NCBI GenBank assembly: GCA_043421945.1
Contig: JBHOGO010000086.1
Location: 1 to 17,759 of the forward strand
Direction: 5' to 3'
Source: Thaumasiovibrio sp043421945
GTDB taxonomy: Bacteria; Pseudomonadota; Gammaproteobacteria; Enterobacterales; Vibrionaceae
Length of the DNA: 17,759 nucleotides
Shown: positions 6,854 to 14,613 of the stretch, piece after piece
How positions within the stretch are numbered: position 1 is the first letter of the stretch
Layout of the letters: each line of letters begins with the position of its first letter
Position numbers and translations under genes: made by a program
The notes under the pieces: model-generated
What the model was told of the DNA's origin: nothing
The model's database searches: none
The model's input: the letters and a program-made list of their open reading frames with translations, nothing else

Positions 6854-8590
6854 TTATAATCTAAAGCTAGCCACCATTGCATTCAGCTGATTATTACTGA
6901 CCGCAAGCTGCTCGGTGCTGGCGACCGAATCATCTGCATTCGCATTGAGTTCATTAATCATGTCGTGAATAGCTATCATATTCTGGCTCACCTCTTCAGT
7001 AACGCTACTTTGTTCGTTCGCAGAGGAGGCAATTTGTGTCGTCAAGTCGTTGATTTGGCTTATTGAACTTGTCATCGATTCCAGTGAAACCATCACGTTA
7101 GAAGTGTGCTCAACCGTTTTAGAGCAGCTCCCTTTCGTTGTCTCCATCGATTGCACCACCACCTCTGTTGCTTTACGAAGGTCGGCTAACATAATATCAA
7201 TCTCAGAAGTACTTTGCTGTGTTCTCGCCGCCAATGCCCTTACTTCATCAGCAACAACAGCAAAACCTCGACCTTGCTCACCAGCCCTAGCGGCTTCGAT
7301 AGCGGCATTCAATGCCAATAAGTTTGTCTGATCTGCAATCTCTCCAATAACTTGAAGTACACCATCGATTTTCGCGATGTCTTTACTCATCATCTGGATA
7401 GAATCAGACATGCAGTCAACTTCTCCTGCGAGTTCGTTAACACTTAACGAAGCAACCTTAACCACGTCTTTCGAGCGCTCAGCCTCATCATTCGTTAGTT
7501 GAGTAAACTCTGCAGCACTATTACCACTATCCGCGACACATTCTGCTGTCGCACTCATTTCATTGATCGCCGTCACCACTTTTTCTGTTTCTAGGGTATG
7601 GCGGGTAAGCAACGATTTATTAGAATTCGCCTTCTCTTTTAAGGCCGACACTTCATGCTCAATAACTCGGCTTGACTGCGATACGTCTAACATCATCGTT
7701 TGTAAGTTTTCAATAAAATGATTAATGCCTGACGCTATTTTTCCTAGGTCATCCTGGCTATGTACTTCTAACCGTTTCGTCAGATCTGCATCACCACTTG
7801 ATAAACCCGTAATAATATCTCTCAGTGAGCTGAGATGCTTAAAGATGGTATTAATAAATAAAATACTCAAGGGGATCGAAAACAGAGCGACTAATACCAA
7901 CGCAAAGGTAATACTACGGCTCAACGTATTAGTGTTTTGTTCTATATAACCTCTATCAATATAACCTGTCAGCGTCCAGTTACTATTTCCTACACTAAAC
8001 TGGCTAGCGTATGGTATAAGGTCACCATCGATACGGTTGCTAAATAACAGCGTTCCATTACCATCCTCAAGGTCAAAGTAGCTCCCTTCCATCGAGAATT
8101 GTGATAACAGCTCTTGCGAGTTTCTTAAATCAATGTAAAAAATGTCGCCACCATTACCTGTCGGTACTGTCACCGATAGTAGCGGTATATCATTTTGGTA
8201 AAAAACATCACTGACTATAGTACGTTGCACACCATCAACAAGGCTTATAAATTGTTGAGACTCAGCCTCGTCATCGATACGACCTTGATCTGTAATCACA
8301 AAATCGGAAACGACTTTCACAGTACGATAAAAACCAGCACGATCCTTTATATCTTTAACTGTCGTAATTTCAAGTCCAATGTTTTCCGCAATAAACACCT
8401 TATTCTGAATATCACCGTAGAATTTATCTTTTGCGACATCGATTTGAGTGTTAATACTTCGTGAATCACTGTCAAATATATATCGACTGACGTAATGATT
8501 CACACTAAGAAATGAGGTTATAACTGTTGCCAACAAAACAAAAATCAAGGTCATTATGATCTTTATTTTGAAGGATATTTTGTTTTCCAT
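6854..8590 (-). CDS. methyl-accepting chemotaxis protein with Cache-type sensor
   Basis: The protein has 578 residues when started at the ATG at 8590, which has AGGGG upstream; a TTG 21 bases earlier would overlap that ribosome binding site. TM1 spans about 11-30, and the periplasmic region about 35-225 looks like a Cache_1/dCache domain (FVITDQGRI, VPTGNGGDIFYIDL and NSNWTLTGYIDRG near the membrane). TM2 spans about 227-247, followed by HAMP and a signalling domain with IADQTNLLALNAAIEAARAG (418-437) and GRGFAVVADEVRALAARTQ. It differs from the chemoreceptor encoded at 4484-6148 in its sensor fold and ends in VASFRL. The ligand is unknown; dCache receptors often bind amino acids or other small polar molecules. 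Confidence 0.94.
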   Translation of the reverse strand: MENKISFKIKIIMTLIFVLLATVITSFLSVNHYVSRYIFDSDSRSINTQIDVAKDKFYGDIQNKVFIAENIGLEITTVKDIKDRAGFYRTVKVVSDFVITDQGRIDDEAESQQFISLVDGVQRTIVSDVFYQNDIPLLSVTVPTGNGGDIFYIDLRNSQELLSQFSMEGSYFDLEDGNGTLLFSNRIDGDLIPYASQFSVGNSNWTLTGYIDRGYIEQNTNTLSRSITFALVLVALFSIPLSILFINTIFKHLSSLRDIITGLSSGDADLTKRLEVHSQDDLGKIASGINHFIENLQTMMLDVSQSSRVIEHEVSALKEKANSNKSLLTRHTLETEKVVTAINEMSATAECVADSGNSAAEFTQLTNDEAERSKDVVKVASLSVNELAGEVDCMSDSIQMMSKDIAKIDGVLQVIGEIADQTNLLALNAAIEAARAGEQGRGFAVVADEVRALAARTQQSTSEIDIMLADLRKATEVVVQSMETTKGSCSKTVEHTSNVMVSLESMTSSISQINDLTTQIASSANEQSSVTEEVSQNMIAIHDMINELNANADDSVASTEQLAVSNNQLNAMVASFRL

Positions 8591-8917
8591 AGACAGCCCC
8601 TGCCGTGGCAACGTGTAATCTTCTGATATAAGGCACTACTAAACTCTTCACGCGCCTTTAAACTAGAGAAATTTCGCTAAATGTTACTTTGCTTAATAAA
8701 ACTCAAAGCGTATAAAAATCGAGTTAGCAGTCATACAATAATGCAATTCCGTCAATAACATATTATATTGTCTAGAAATCCATACGCGGTCAAAATAAAT
8801 AGTACGTTAGGAGAGTTTCATCACACTATCCCTATTCTTTCTCGGCATTATTTAATTCGCTTCACAATAAAAGTAGGTGCACTGCACTGTACTGCTCAAT
8901 GCAATGCACCTTCATTG
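8591..8917. other. intergenic region: upstream of the second chemoreceptor, downstream of ABC-F
   Basis: No protein gene is supported here. On the minus strand a perfect TATAAT lies at 8762-8767, about 170 bases upstream of the chemoreceptor start. A TTGACC is present upstream but 20 bases away, which is longer than ideal, so this promoter call is weak. The right part holds the ABC-F terminator hairpin. I see nothing else in the middle. Confidence 0.4.
8865..8911 (-). terminator. probable intrinsic terminator of the ABC-F gene
   Basis: Read on the minus strand just after the ABC-F stop, AGGTGCA pairs with TGCACCT. After one mismatch TGCA pairs with TGCA, giving an 11-bp imperfect stem at 8875-8911. 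It is followed by ACTTTTATTG, a modestly T-rich tail. The position directly downstream of the gene supports the call. Confidence 0.55.
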
Positions 8918-10516
8918 TTAGGGTTTTGCTACACCCTTTATCTCTTCAAGAGAAAGCGTCCTGCTGATCCCAGCCTCTGTCACGAAGTCCATATCATGAC
9001 TCACCAGAATAAACGCCCCCTTATAGTCAGATAACGCACTGGCTAGCAGTTGCTTCGATTCAAGATCCAAATGATTATCAGGTTCGTCGAGTAACAGTAA
9101 AGCGGAGTCTGGCATGTGGCTCACCATTAGCATGGCTAGTTTCATTTTTTCCCCGCCACTCAAAACGGCAATACGCCGAAAAACACTATCACGCCTAAAA
9201 CCAATGCTCGCAAGCAAGATACGCGCATCACTTTCCGTTAATCCATGACTGTTTTTTTGCAAGCTCTCTAGCATGGAATCCTCTGGGGTCAACAAGGCAA
9301 AGTGCTGATCCAAATAGACTGTTTTAGCAAATACCTTTATCTTCCCTTGGTAATGGCTATGCTTACCTTGAATCGCCTGCAAAAGGGTCGATTTCCCGCA
9401 GCCATTTGCGCCTTTTAAGTAACACCGCTCACCGTGCGTTAACTGGAATGAGATGGGCTGTTTTGAGCCATAACCGAGTACGCACTCTTTGATGTTTAAC
9501 AGTGTGCGTTTTTTCACTGTTTCCATCTCTTGTAGATACATAGCCTGTGGCTTTACACTCTCCTTTTGATGCTTAAGCTCATCCAATTTTTTCTGATTAC
9601 GGCTTAATTGATTTTGCGCATTTTTGAGTGCAGAAGAACGGCGTTGTCCCGCTTTATCTTTCATCGCATCCATGAGAATTTTAGGCTGACTTCCTGACTT
9701 TCTCATTCGATTACCTTGTGCTTCTCGCTGTTGCGCTTTTTCTTTATTTTCCTGAACCTGACGCTCTATCCGTTTTTGATTAGATTCTAAATGAGCGATC
9801 TGCTTATCCAAGGCAAGAGTTTTTGTGGCTGATTGTTTCGCAAAACAATCATAGTTACCTTTGTAATAGGTTAGCCCTAAAGACGTTAACTGATAGATTC
9901 CATTGGCTGCTCTTAATAAATGCCTATCGTGACTCACCAGTATAATTTTACCGTTAAAGCGTTGGCATTGTTCAATAAGCCATTTTCGGCCTTCAACATC
10001 AAGATGGTTCGATGGCTCATCCAATAACAGAAGATCAGCATCTGATTCAAAGAGTTTATGTAGCTGTAACAAGGCTAGCTGCCCACCACTTAAACAGCTA
10101 CAGCACGTGTTTAAATCACGGGGTATTTTTAGCTGTTCCAGCCGATGAACTGTTCTAGCCTCGATATCCCAATCTTCGCCAACCGCATTGAAATACGGCT
10201 GTTCACAGTGTCCTTGCTCAATTGCTTTTATTGCCTCCAATTTATGTTGGATACCCAAGAAGTCACCTATCGACACTTCCCCTTCAAGTAAATGTGAAGG
10301 GAGCTGTGAATAGTGACCGACTTTTCCTTGGCAAGTCACACTGCCATGGGTGGGTACGACGTTCCCCAAAAGCATAGACAGAAGCAATGATTTTCCAGCG
10401 CCATTTCGCCCTACCATTCCTGTGATGGGAGCAGTAAGCGTTAAGTGGATATTTCGAAATAGCCATTCTCCAGTATCAAGCTGGTAAGATAGATTATGAG
10501 CAATAATTGCAGGCAT
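8918..10516 (-). CDS. ABC-F family ATPase (ribosome-associated type)
   Basis: This is a soluble 532-residue protein with two ABC ATPase domains and no membrane segments, the mark of the ABC-F family that acts on the ribosomal E site. Domain 1 has Walker A GRNGAGKS (36-43), signature LSGGQ (142-146) and Walker B with DEPSNHLD (166-173). Domain 2 has GANGCGKS (369-376), LSGGE (452-456) and DEPDNHLD (477-484). The linker between them (about 225-335) is basic and strongly charged, as expected for the P-site tRNA interaction motif. The chosen ATG follows AAGGGAGG at a 7-base spacing; a TTG 24 bases upstream would swallow that ribosome binding site. Some family members protect ribosomes from antibiotics and others regulate translation. 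The sequence alone does not decide, but the leader upstream resembles those of inducible resistance genes. Confidence 0.93.
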   Translation of the reverse strand: MPAIIAHNLSYQLDTGEWLFRNIHLTLTAPITGMVGRNGAGKSLLLSMLLGNVVPTHGSVTCQGKVGHYSQLPSHLLEGEVSIGDFLGIQHKLEAIKAIEQGHCEQPYFNAVGEDWDIEARTVHRLEQLKIPRDLNTCCSCLSGGQLALLQLHKLFESDADLLLLDEPSNHLDVEGRKWLIEQCQRFNGKIILVSHDRHLLRAANGIYQLTSLGLTYYKGNYDCFAKQSATKTLALDKQIAHLESNQKRIERQVQENKEKAQQREAQGNRMRKSGSQPKILMDAMKDKAGQRRSSALKNAQNQLSRNQKKLDELKHQKESVKPQAMYLQEMETVKKRTLLNIKECVLGYGSKQPISFQLTHGERCYLKGANGCGKSTLLQAIQGKHSHYQGKIKVFAKTVYLDQHFALLTPEDSMLESLQKNSHGLTESDARILLASIGFRRDSVFRRIAVLSGGEKMKLAMLMVSHMPDSALLLLDEPDNHLDLESKQLLASALSDYKGAFILVSHDMDFVTEAGISRTLSLEEIKGVAKP

Positions 10517-10526
10517 ATAAACGCCT

Positions 10527-10552
10527 CCCTTATACGTCAAAAAGTAAAAGGG
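10527..10552 (-). promoter_or_regulatory. hairpin sequestering the ABC-F ribosome binding site
   Basis: On the minus strand CCCTT (10552-10548) can pair with AAGGG (10531-10527), which is the core of the AAGGGAGG ribosome binding site. The pairing can extend through TTA/TAT with one mismatch. The anti-SD arm begins 10 bases after the stop of the small upstream ORF, so a ribosome held at the end of that ORF would cover it and free the ribosome binding site. Confidence 0.45.
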
Positions 10553-10561
10553 GCCGAGCAG

Positions 10562-10594
10562 TTACTTAGGTTTACATGCCATATAAACAGGCAT
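10562..10594 (-). CDS. 10-codon upstream ORF, candidate leader peptide MPVYMACKPK
   Basis: In the long 5' leader of the ABC-F gene, an ATG at 10594 opens a 10-codon frame encoding MPVYMACKPK and ending in TAA. The stop lies 10 bases before the sequence that can mask the ABC-F ribosome binding site. Leader peptides of about this length control several antibiotic-inducible genes (erm, cat and some ABC-F genes) through ribosome stalling. The weak point is that the ATG has no clear purine-rich ribosome binding site. The ORF also overlaps a small ATGCC/GGCAT hairpin. Confidence 0.35.
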   Translation of the reverse strand: MPVYMACKPK

Positions 10595-10642
10595 CAAGAT
10601 CACAGAAGCATCGGTGTTCTTGCACAGAAATAGATGACGAAG

Positions 10643-10723
10643 TAACGCCCACTAACCCCGAGAGTCTAATAATTTTTATCAATTAATCAGATATCAGGAT
10701 GTTAGTACTTCATTATGGCGTTA
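10643..10723 (-). promoter_or_regulatory. structured 5' leader of the ABC-F mRNA
   Basis: On the minus strand, TAACGCC (10723-10717) pairs with GGCGTTA (10649-10643), and nested inside ACTAAC (10706-10701) pairs with GTTAGT (10656-10651). Two stacked stems of 7 and 6 bp with the same order and polarity suggest a folded domain in the leader RNA. A tiny ATG-AAG-TAC-TAA frame starts at 10713 inside the fold. Confidence 0.4.
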
Positions 10724-10746
10724 TTCTCTTTTGATATGGTGTATGA

Positions 10747-10775
10747 ATATTATCGTTCAGAAAAAAAGATGTCAA
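10747..10775 (-). promoter_or_regulatory. sigma-70 promoter for the ABC-F gene
   Basis: On the minus strand there is a perfect TTGACA (10775-10770), a 17-base spacer including seven consecutive T, and TAATAT (10752-10747); GATAAT two bases earlier is an alternative -10. Transcription would start near 10740 and give a leader of about 225 bases before the ABC-F start codon, long enough for regulation by RNA structure. The upstream permease gene would not need to drive the ABC-F gene. Confidence 0.7.
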
Positions 10776-10858
10776 TAGTGTATATTAACCCTATAAATCA
10801 CCGAAAACATTAATTACCGTAATAGATGCTCTTCTAAATCATGGTAATGATATATTTG

Positions 10859-11791
10859 TCATATCATCAATATCGCAATCGGTATTGTGATAAACGAAAC
10901 AATAAAACTCACTAACCAACAGGTATTTGCTAAGCTTCGATCTAAGTGATAAAGCGCAGCGGGTAACGTCGATATAAATCCTGTTGGCATGACAGCAAGT
11001 ACTAAGCACACCTTAGCGACCATCCCATCATTAGTGCTCCAAAGCCCAAACAAAGAAATGACAAGAAACACAGCAAGAAGACCTAAAAGAACTCGACCTA
11101 TGGAGACAAACACCCCTAGCTTAACCCATTGCTTGCCACCTTGAATATTAAACGTCATACCGACTGCCATAATCATCAAGAAACTACATAATGGCACACT
11201 CAATGCCATTAAATCAGAGAGCACATCTGGTCGGGAGATACCTGATTGATTCAAGACAAGTCCAGCAATAACGGCAACGAGAGCCGTGATAAAAACAGGG
11301 TCTTTCCAAAATGCCTTACGTGCATTCGTATCTGCTTGAGAGGTGCTCGACGCCCGTGAAAACGGGAATGTCCAGCCAAAATAAATGAGCTCTTCACAAA
11401 CCTTAAAGAGTGCCAATATAGCGACACCACTTTCTCCAAGCGCAATAAAAATGACTAAATTACCTAGCGCGCCTAGATTGTAGAACATCGATACAGGAAT
11501 CAGAGCCCCAAACTACGGGCGTGTTAACCCAAACACGCGCCGACTGATGAAACCAATGCATGCTCCTGACGCGATCACAGCCACGCCCACGAAAGGGACT
11601 GCGATCAATTTAGAACTAATATTAGGTAGCTGCCAGAGTGAACTTAATACCCCAAATGGGATCAAAACCAATAAGGCAAACTTTGAAGCTTTAAAGCTAA
11701 CAAACTGACTAACATTCGGTGTGAGCTTTTGAGCCAAAAAACCTAAAATGAAACCACTAAGAATAATTGCGAGCGCAAACGCCATTTCCAT
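10859..11791 (-). pseudogene. AEC-family permease gene interrupted by an in-frame amber codon
   Basis: Read through one stop, this is a 310-codon gene, the normal size for an auxin efflux carrier (AEC) family transporter of about ten membrane segments. The first 92 codons encode hydrophobic segments (MAFALAIILSGFILGFLAQK, FALLVLIPFGVLSSLW, FVGVAVIASGACIGF). TAG at 11513-11515 then follows GLTRP, and the same frame continues as FGALIPVSMFYNLGALGNL to a normal C-terminus. No frameshift is needed. A single C-to-T change of a CAG glutamine codon would explain it. Relatives carry organic acids or similar solutes, but the substrate is not predictable. The alternatives are recent inactivation, a sequencing error, or amber readthrough. 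The start ATG lacks a clear ribosome binding site. Confidence 0.85.
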
Positions 11792-12172
11792 AAGACCAAC
11801 AAGCCACTAAAAGAGTTAAACACCCCCCATAATTATTATAATTGGAGGAGAAGAGCACCTATTACTTCATCAATGAGAAGAGAGATAGGCAAGACTATAA
11901 TTACATTATAGAAATAAACGGTAATGACAAGCTATATTCAAAAAAATAGAAATAAACAACTGATGTATATTAATTATAAATACTTATTACTCAATCAACA
12001 TACTTTGATAAGCTCCCCGCCTAAGCAACACTTCCCATCAATATCGATAATAACCAACGTGGACGATTAAAAATACTTGTCAATGAGCAAAGAATCGATG
12101 AGTAAAGCTTGACTCTTTTTATTCTCAAGCGACAATTCTCATCATCACTTTGCCTCTTACGTGAATACCACC
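11792..12172. other. AT-rich divergent intergenic region
   Basis: This separates the minus-strand permease pseudogene from the plus-strand EIIB gene and is rich in A/T runs (for example near 11940-11990). It contains a near-palindrome CCATAATTATTATAATTGG (about 11827-11845) close to the permease start, possibly an operator. The plus-strand promoter for the EIIB gene is annotated separately. I see no gene here. Confidence 0.5.
12107..12137 (+). promoter_or_regulatory. promoter with overlapping palindrome for the EIIB gene
   Basis: TTGACT at 12109-12114 and GACAAT at 12131-12136 are separated by 16 bases, a fair sigma-70 match about 30 bases before the gene. The inverted repeat GCTTGA (12107-12112) / TCAAGC (12125-12130) sits over the -35 and spacer, where a bound protein would block polymerase. 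Confidence 0.45.
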
Positions 12173-12484
12173 ATGAAAATAGCCGCTGTTACAGCTTGTC
12201 CGACAGGTATTGCGCACACCTACATGGCTGCCGATATCTTGCGAAAAGCAGCCCACCAATTTGGCTGTCACATTCACGTTGAAACACAAGGTGCGATGGG
12301 GATTGAAAACCCACTGTCTTCAAAAGACATTGAACAAGCTGACCTTATACTCATCGCCTCAGATATTGAGATAGCGCACCGTGCTCGCTTTGCAGGCAAC
12401 AAAATACACTGTGTGACTATCGAAGAAGTCCTCATTGACGTCGATAGTGTTTTACTTCGATGCCAAACACTTATTTCAACATGA
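12173..12484 (+). CDS. stand-alone PTS fructose-family EIIB protein
   Basis: This is a 103-residue cytoplasmic phosphotransferase protein. It starts with MKIAAVTACPTGIAHTYMAA, in which Cys9 is the residue phosphorylated in fructose-family EIIB domains, and continues with VETQGAMGIENPL, AFGNK-like ARFAGNKI and the usual Rossmann-like secondary structure. It resembles the separate EIIB subunits of E. coli frw/frv-type systems rather than an EIIBC fusion. The ATG at 12173 matches the family start; an in-frame GTG 12 bases upstream is possible, and neither has a good ribosome binding site. The stop overlaps the next start by 4 bases (ATGA), so the two are translationally coupled. No EIIC gene lies beside it. 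Confidence 0.9.
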   Translation: MKIAAVTACPTGIAHTYMAADILRKAAHQFGCHIHVETQGAMGIENPLSSKDIEQADLILIASDIEIAHRARFAGNKIHCVTIEEVLIDVDSVLLRCQTLIST

Positions 12485-13311
12485 TCGAACGACGAATAAC
12501 GTTTTTAGCCGGTAGTGAGGGAATTCCTAGCTGGGCAATGAGCCGGATTAAAACTTTGGCAGGTTATTTTCGTTCAATCCTAGTGATGCATAATGTAACC
12601 CGCCATCAACAAGCTGATTTATCACATGTCATTCGCCTAATGAGCTTAGGCACAAAGGCAGAGGACCTTTGCCAACTGTGTATTGAAGGGATGGATGCTG
12701 AGCTCGCCTGTATGGTATTGACCGATTTCTTGGCTGTTCACTTTACGCTCATTAATACGGATCACCGCCTCCCCATCAAAGGGGCGATCAACGTCGATGA
12801 CCAATATCCTGCTTTCACATTACCTTTCCCAATAAAATTGATGGCGATAACCAAAAGTGAGATCGCAGAAAAAAGCGCCTTACTGCGATTTCAAGCACAA
12901 TTACTCAGTCAAGCACAGTCTAAAATACTTGAAGAACAAAATGAGCATTTCCAGACGATTTTGCCACTATTAGAAAAAAGAGAACAAATATCAGCCACAG
13001 GAATGGGGCATCACATCGCTCTTCCACACGCGATGTCAGAGTGCTTGAATCATCCTGCCATTGCTATCGTCACAACCCAAAAGCCCATCGAATGGCACTC
13101 AGCAAGCGGTAGGATCACCACCAGTATAGCCATGGTACTCCCCTCACCTCCTGAGCGTCAGCATATCATTGCTTTATCCACACTATCGAAAGCCTTACTG
13201 ATCCCCTCTTTTTCACAAGCGATTGCCGCTAATTCACAACCTGAGGCATTAAGGGCTATCGTATTGAACTGCATGAACCACGGACTACAAGTGTCTACCA
13301 AGCACGACTAA
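12481..13311 (+). CDS. HPr-like/EIIA fusion protein with degenerate HPr site
   Basis: The protein has 276 residues. The C-terminal part (about 130-270) is a fructose/mannitol-type EIIA with the phospho-histidine His183 in GHHIALPHAM. The N-terminal part (about 1-88) follows the HPr pattern, starting RRITF, then an active-site-like turn, AGYFRSILV, LSHVIRLMSLG, IEGMDAELA and FLAVHF. Where HPr has GLHARPA this protein has GIPSWAM, so the phosphorylatable His is gone. In FruB/DTP-type proteins the domain order is EIIA then HPr; here it is reversed. The start at 12481 overlaps the EIIB stop as ATGA; an earlier in-frame ATG at 12460 is less likely. Together with the EIIB it may relay or sense phosphate for the EIIABC permease, or control the AraC protein, but that is inference. 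Confidence 0.82.
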   Translation: MIERRITFLAGSEGIPSWAMSRIKTLAGYFRSILVMHNVTRHQQADLSHVIRLMSLGTKAEDLCQLCIEGMDAELACMVLTDFLAVHFTLINTDHRLPIKGAINVDDQYPAFTLPFPIKLMAITKSEIAEKSALLRFQAQLLSQAQSKILEEQNEHFQTILPLLEKREQISATGMGHHIALPHAMSECLNHPAIAIVTTQKPIEWHSASGRITTSIAMVLPSPPERQHIIALSTLSKALLIPSFSQAIAANSQPEALRAIVLNCMNHGLQVSTKHD

Positions 13312-13333
13312 TACTATTGCTACTCCCTCTAAA

Positions 13334-14182
13334 TCAAAATGGCTCACGAAGGCGATACTCTGACGGAGTCATACCCGTTTTATTCTTAAAGACACGATAA
13401 AAATAGTTCACATCCTGGTAGCCACAACGCGTCGCTACCTCCTGAAGACGAAACTCATAACGCTTGAGCATAAACTTCGCTCGATCGATTCTGACCCAGG
13501 TAATATAGTCTGCCAACCGCATGTGTCCACGCTGCCTAAAAAGTCGAGACAAGTGATTTGGGGTTATCGAAAAACGACGTGCAATAGATTCTCGGCCAAT
13601 ATCTCGATGGAAGTTTTCCTGAATATAGATACATATGCCTTGGTACACATTCTCACTGCGTTTTGTTGAAGTATCACTGGGAGTTGTCAGCATACCGTGT
13701 GCATAACTTAATAGAGCCAGCAGCAAGTGCTCATCCATTGGTTTTTGTTGTGGCTCTTTCGCAAGCACATTAAGCGCCGCCAAGATATGATCAATGGCAT
13801 GACCTGTCCGGGTTTGCACACTATGCTTTTGAACGTCATAAAAACCAGATTGTGCTTTCTCCTTACTGACAAGACTAAACCCTAACTGACGCTGTCCGAA
13901 TAACAGGCTCAATACCGTACAATCGGTGTCCCAGCGGGGTTTATTCCAACAGTTGGGGGGAATATACATGGCATCGCCAGCAAACACACTCACATCAACA
14001 ATCGAATCGTTGTCTTCTAACGCGTTGACATACTCGCCTTGCACAACCAATTCTAGACGAGGGAAGTTAACCTGATAACTAAATTCAGGCGGCGTTAGGG
14101 TGTCACCCGCAAACCAAATTCGTGTAAAGCTCTCTCGCTCAGAAATTAAAGACTCAATAAGATGATGGAATACCTTCCCCAT
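13334..14182 (-). CDS. AraC-family transcriptional regulator
   Basis: This is a 282-residue regulator with an N-terminal cupin-like sensing region (about 20-100, including FAGDAMYIPPNCWNKPRW) and a C-terminal double helix-turn-helix of the AraC type (about 182-280). The DNA-binding half has IARRFSITPNHLSRLFRQRG, then a second motif VATRCGYQDVNYFYRVFKNK and the family ending GMTPSEYR. The ATG at 14182 has AAAGGG upstream at good spacing; a GTG at 14221 would add 13 residues but has its purines too close. It is divergent from EIIABC and convergent with the EIIA fusion, so it most likely activates one or both PTS units in response to a sugar. I recall a similar AraC plus fructose-family EIIABC pair in Vibrio cholerae, but could not check synteny. 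Confidence 0.92.
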   Translation of the reverse strand: MGKVFHHLIESLISERESFTRIWFAGDTLTPPEFSYQVNFPRLELVVQGEYVNALEDNDSIVDVSVFAGDAMYIPPNCWNKPRWDTDCTVLSLLFGQRQLGFSLVSKEKAQSGFYDVQKHSVQTRTGHAIDHILAALNVLAKEPQQKPMDEHLLLALLSYAHGMLTTPSDTSTKRSENVYQGICIYIQENFHRDIGRESIARRFSITPNHLSRLFRQRGHMRLADYITWVRIDRAKFMLKRYEFRLQEVATRCGYQDVNYFYRVFKNKTGMTPSEYRLREPF

Positions 14183-14358
14183 ACTTTTCCCTTTAGCAAT
14201 GTCAACGGCATTGGAGTCCACCTTAAGGCAGAATAATCGTGATAGACGTCAACAAAAAGACGCACTACACCGTGACATTATAAGGTGTTTTTTTCTAGCT
14301 TTATAAAATGATAAATCATCCTCCCTAAGATTAACCCTTACAAAGCAATACATAAACA

Positions 14359-14382
14359 ACTGTTTTAATTCAACTAAACAGT
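14359..14382. promoter_or_regulatory. palindromic operator candidate ACTGTTT-N10-AAACAGT
   Basis: The two half-sites match perfectly over 7 bases, with centres 17 bases apart. The flanks are similar too: AACAACTGTTTTA on one side, and AACTACTGTTTAG on the complement of the other. It lies between the divergent AraC and EIIABC genes, about 140 bases upstream of the proposed EIIABC start of transcription. Its symmetry is more usual for a dimeric repressor than for AraC proteins, which often use direct repeats. Confidence 0.4.
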
Positions 14383-14512
14383 AGTTACTGGCTATTATTA
14401 TAAAAGAGAGCAATCGAGACCAAAGTCACATTCACACTACATGGTTACAAAAATCCAGCTATTGCCTCTTTGGTGCACTATCTGAAAACCCTCTTTTCGC
14501 TGAGAATAAGAC

Positions 14513-14541
14513 TATAAACACCGAGGCCTCCTGGAAGGAGG
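14513..14541 (+). promoter_or_regulatory. EIIABC promoter -10 box and 5'-terminal hairpin
   Basis: TATAAA at 14513-14518 is the best -10 box upstream of the EIIABC gene. No -35 match lies 16-18 bases before it, which fits dependence on an activator such as the neighbouring AraC protein. Transcription would start near 14525, and the RNA would begin almost at once with the hairpin CCTCC-TGGAA-GGAGG (14527-14541). That stem contains an AAGGAGG with no start codon after it. Confidence 0.4.
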
Positions 14542-14613
14542 AACAGCGCGACGCGAGTTCAAAACCTGATTTGGATTGCACGTCGTATGGATTAACCAGA
14601 GAGGGAATATCTC

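Larger units (their letters stand above)
14183..14613. other. divergent control region between the AraC gene and EIIABC
   Basis: This 431-base region should hold the promoters for both genes. It contains an inverted repeat ACTGTTT/AAACAGT, an EIIABC -10 box with a 5' hairpin, and a partial CRP-like sequence CGTGA-N6-TCAAC at 14238-14253 that matches only one good half. A short stem ACACC/GGTGT followed by seven T (14267-14294, plus strand) resembles a weak terminator but has no gene to end. I see no coding gene here. Confidence 0.5.

Noticed and set aside
8768..9034. 88-codon plus-strand frame
   Set aside because: It runs over the ABC-F terminator hairpin and into the ABC-F gene on the other strand. 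There is no ribosome binding site, and it has an atypical start.
14183..14221. GTG start of the AraC regulator
   Set aside because: Its purines sit almost on the start codon, while the internal ATG at 14182 has AAAGGG at ideal spacing.
14238..14253. CRP site CGTGA-N6-TCAAC
   Set aside because: Only GTGA and TCA match. This is too weak to call without a genome-wide comparison.
14267..14294. Terminator-like stem ACACC/GGTGT followed by seven T on the plus strand
   Set aside because: The stem is only 5 bp and there is no plus-strand gene upstream to terminate. It could end an antisense or small RNA, but nothing else supports one.
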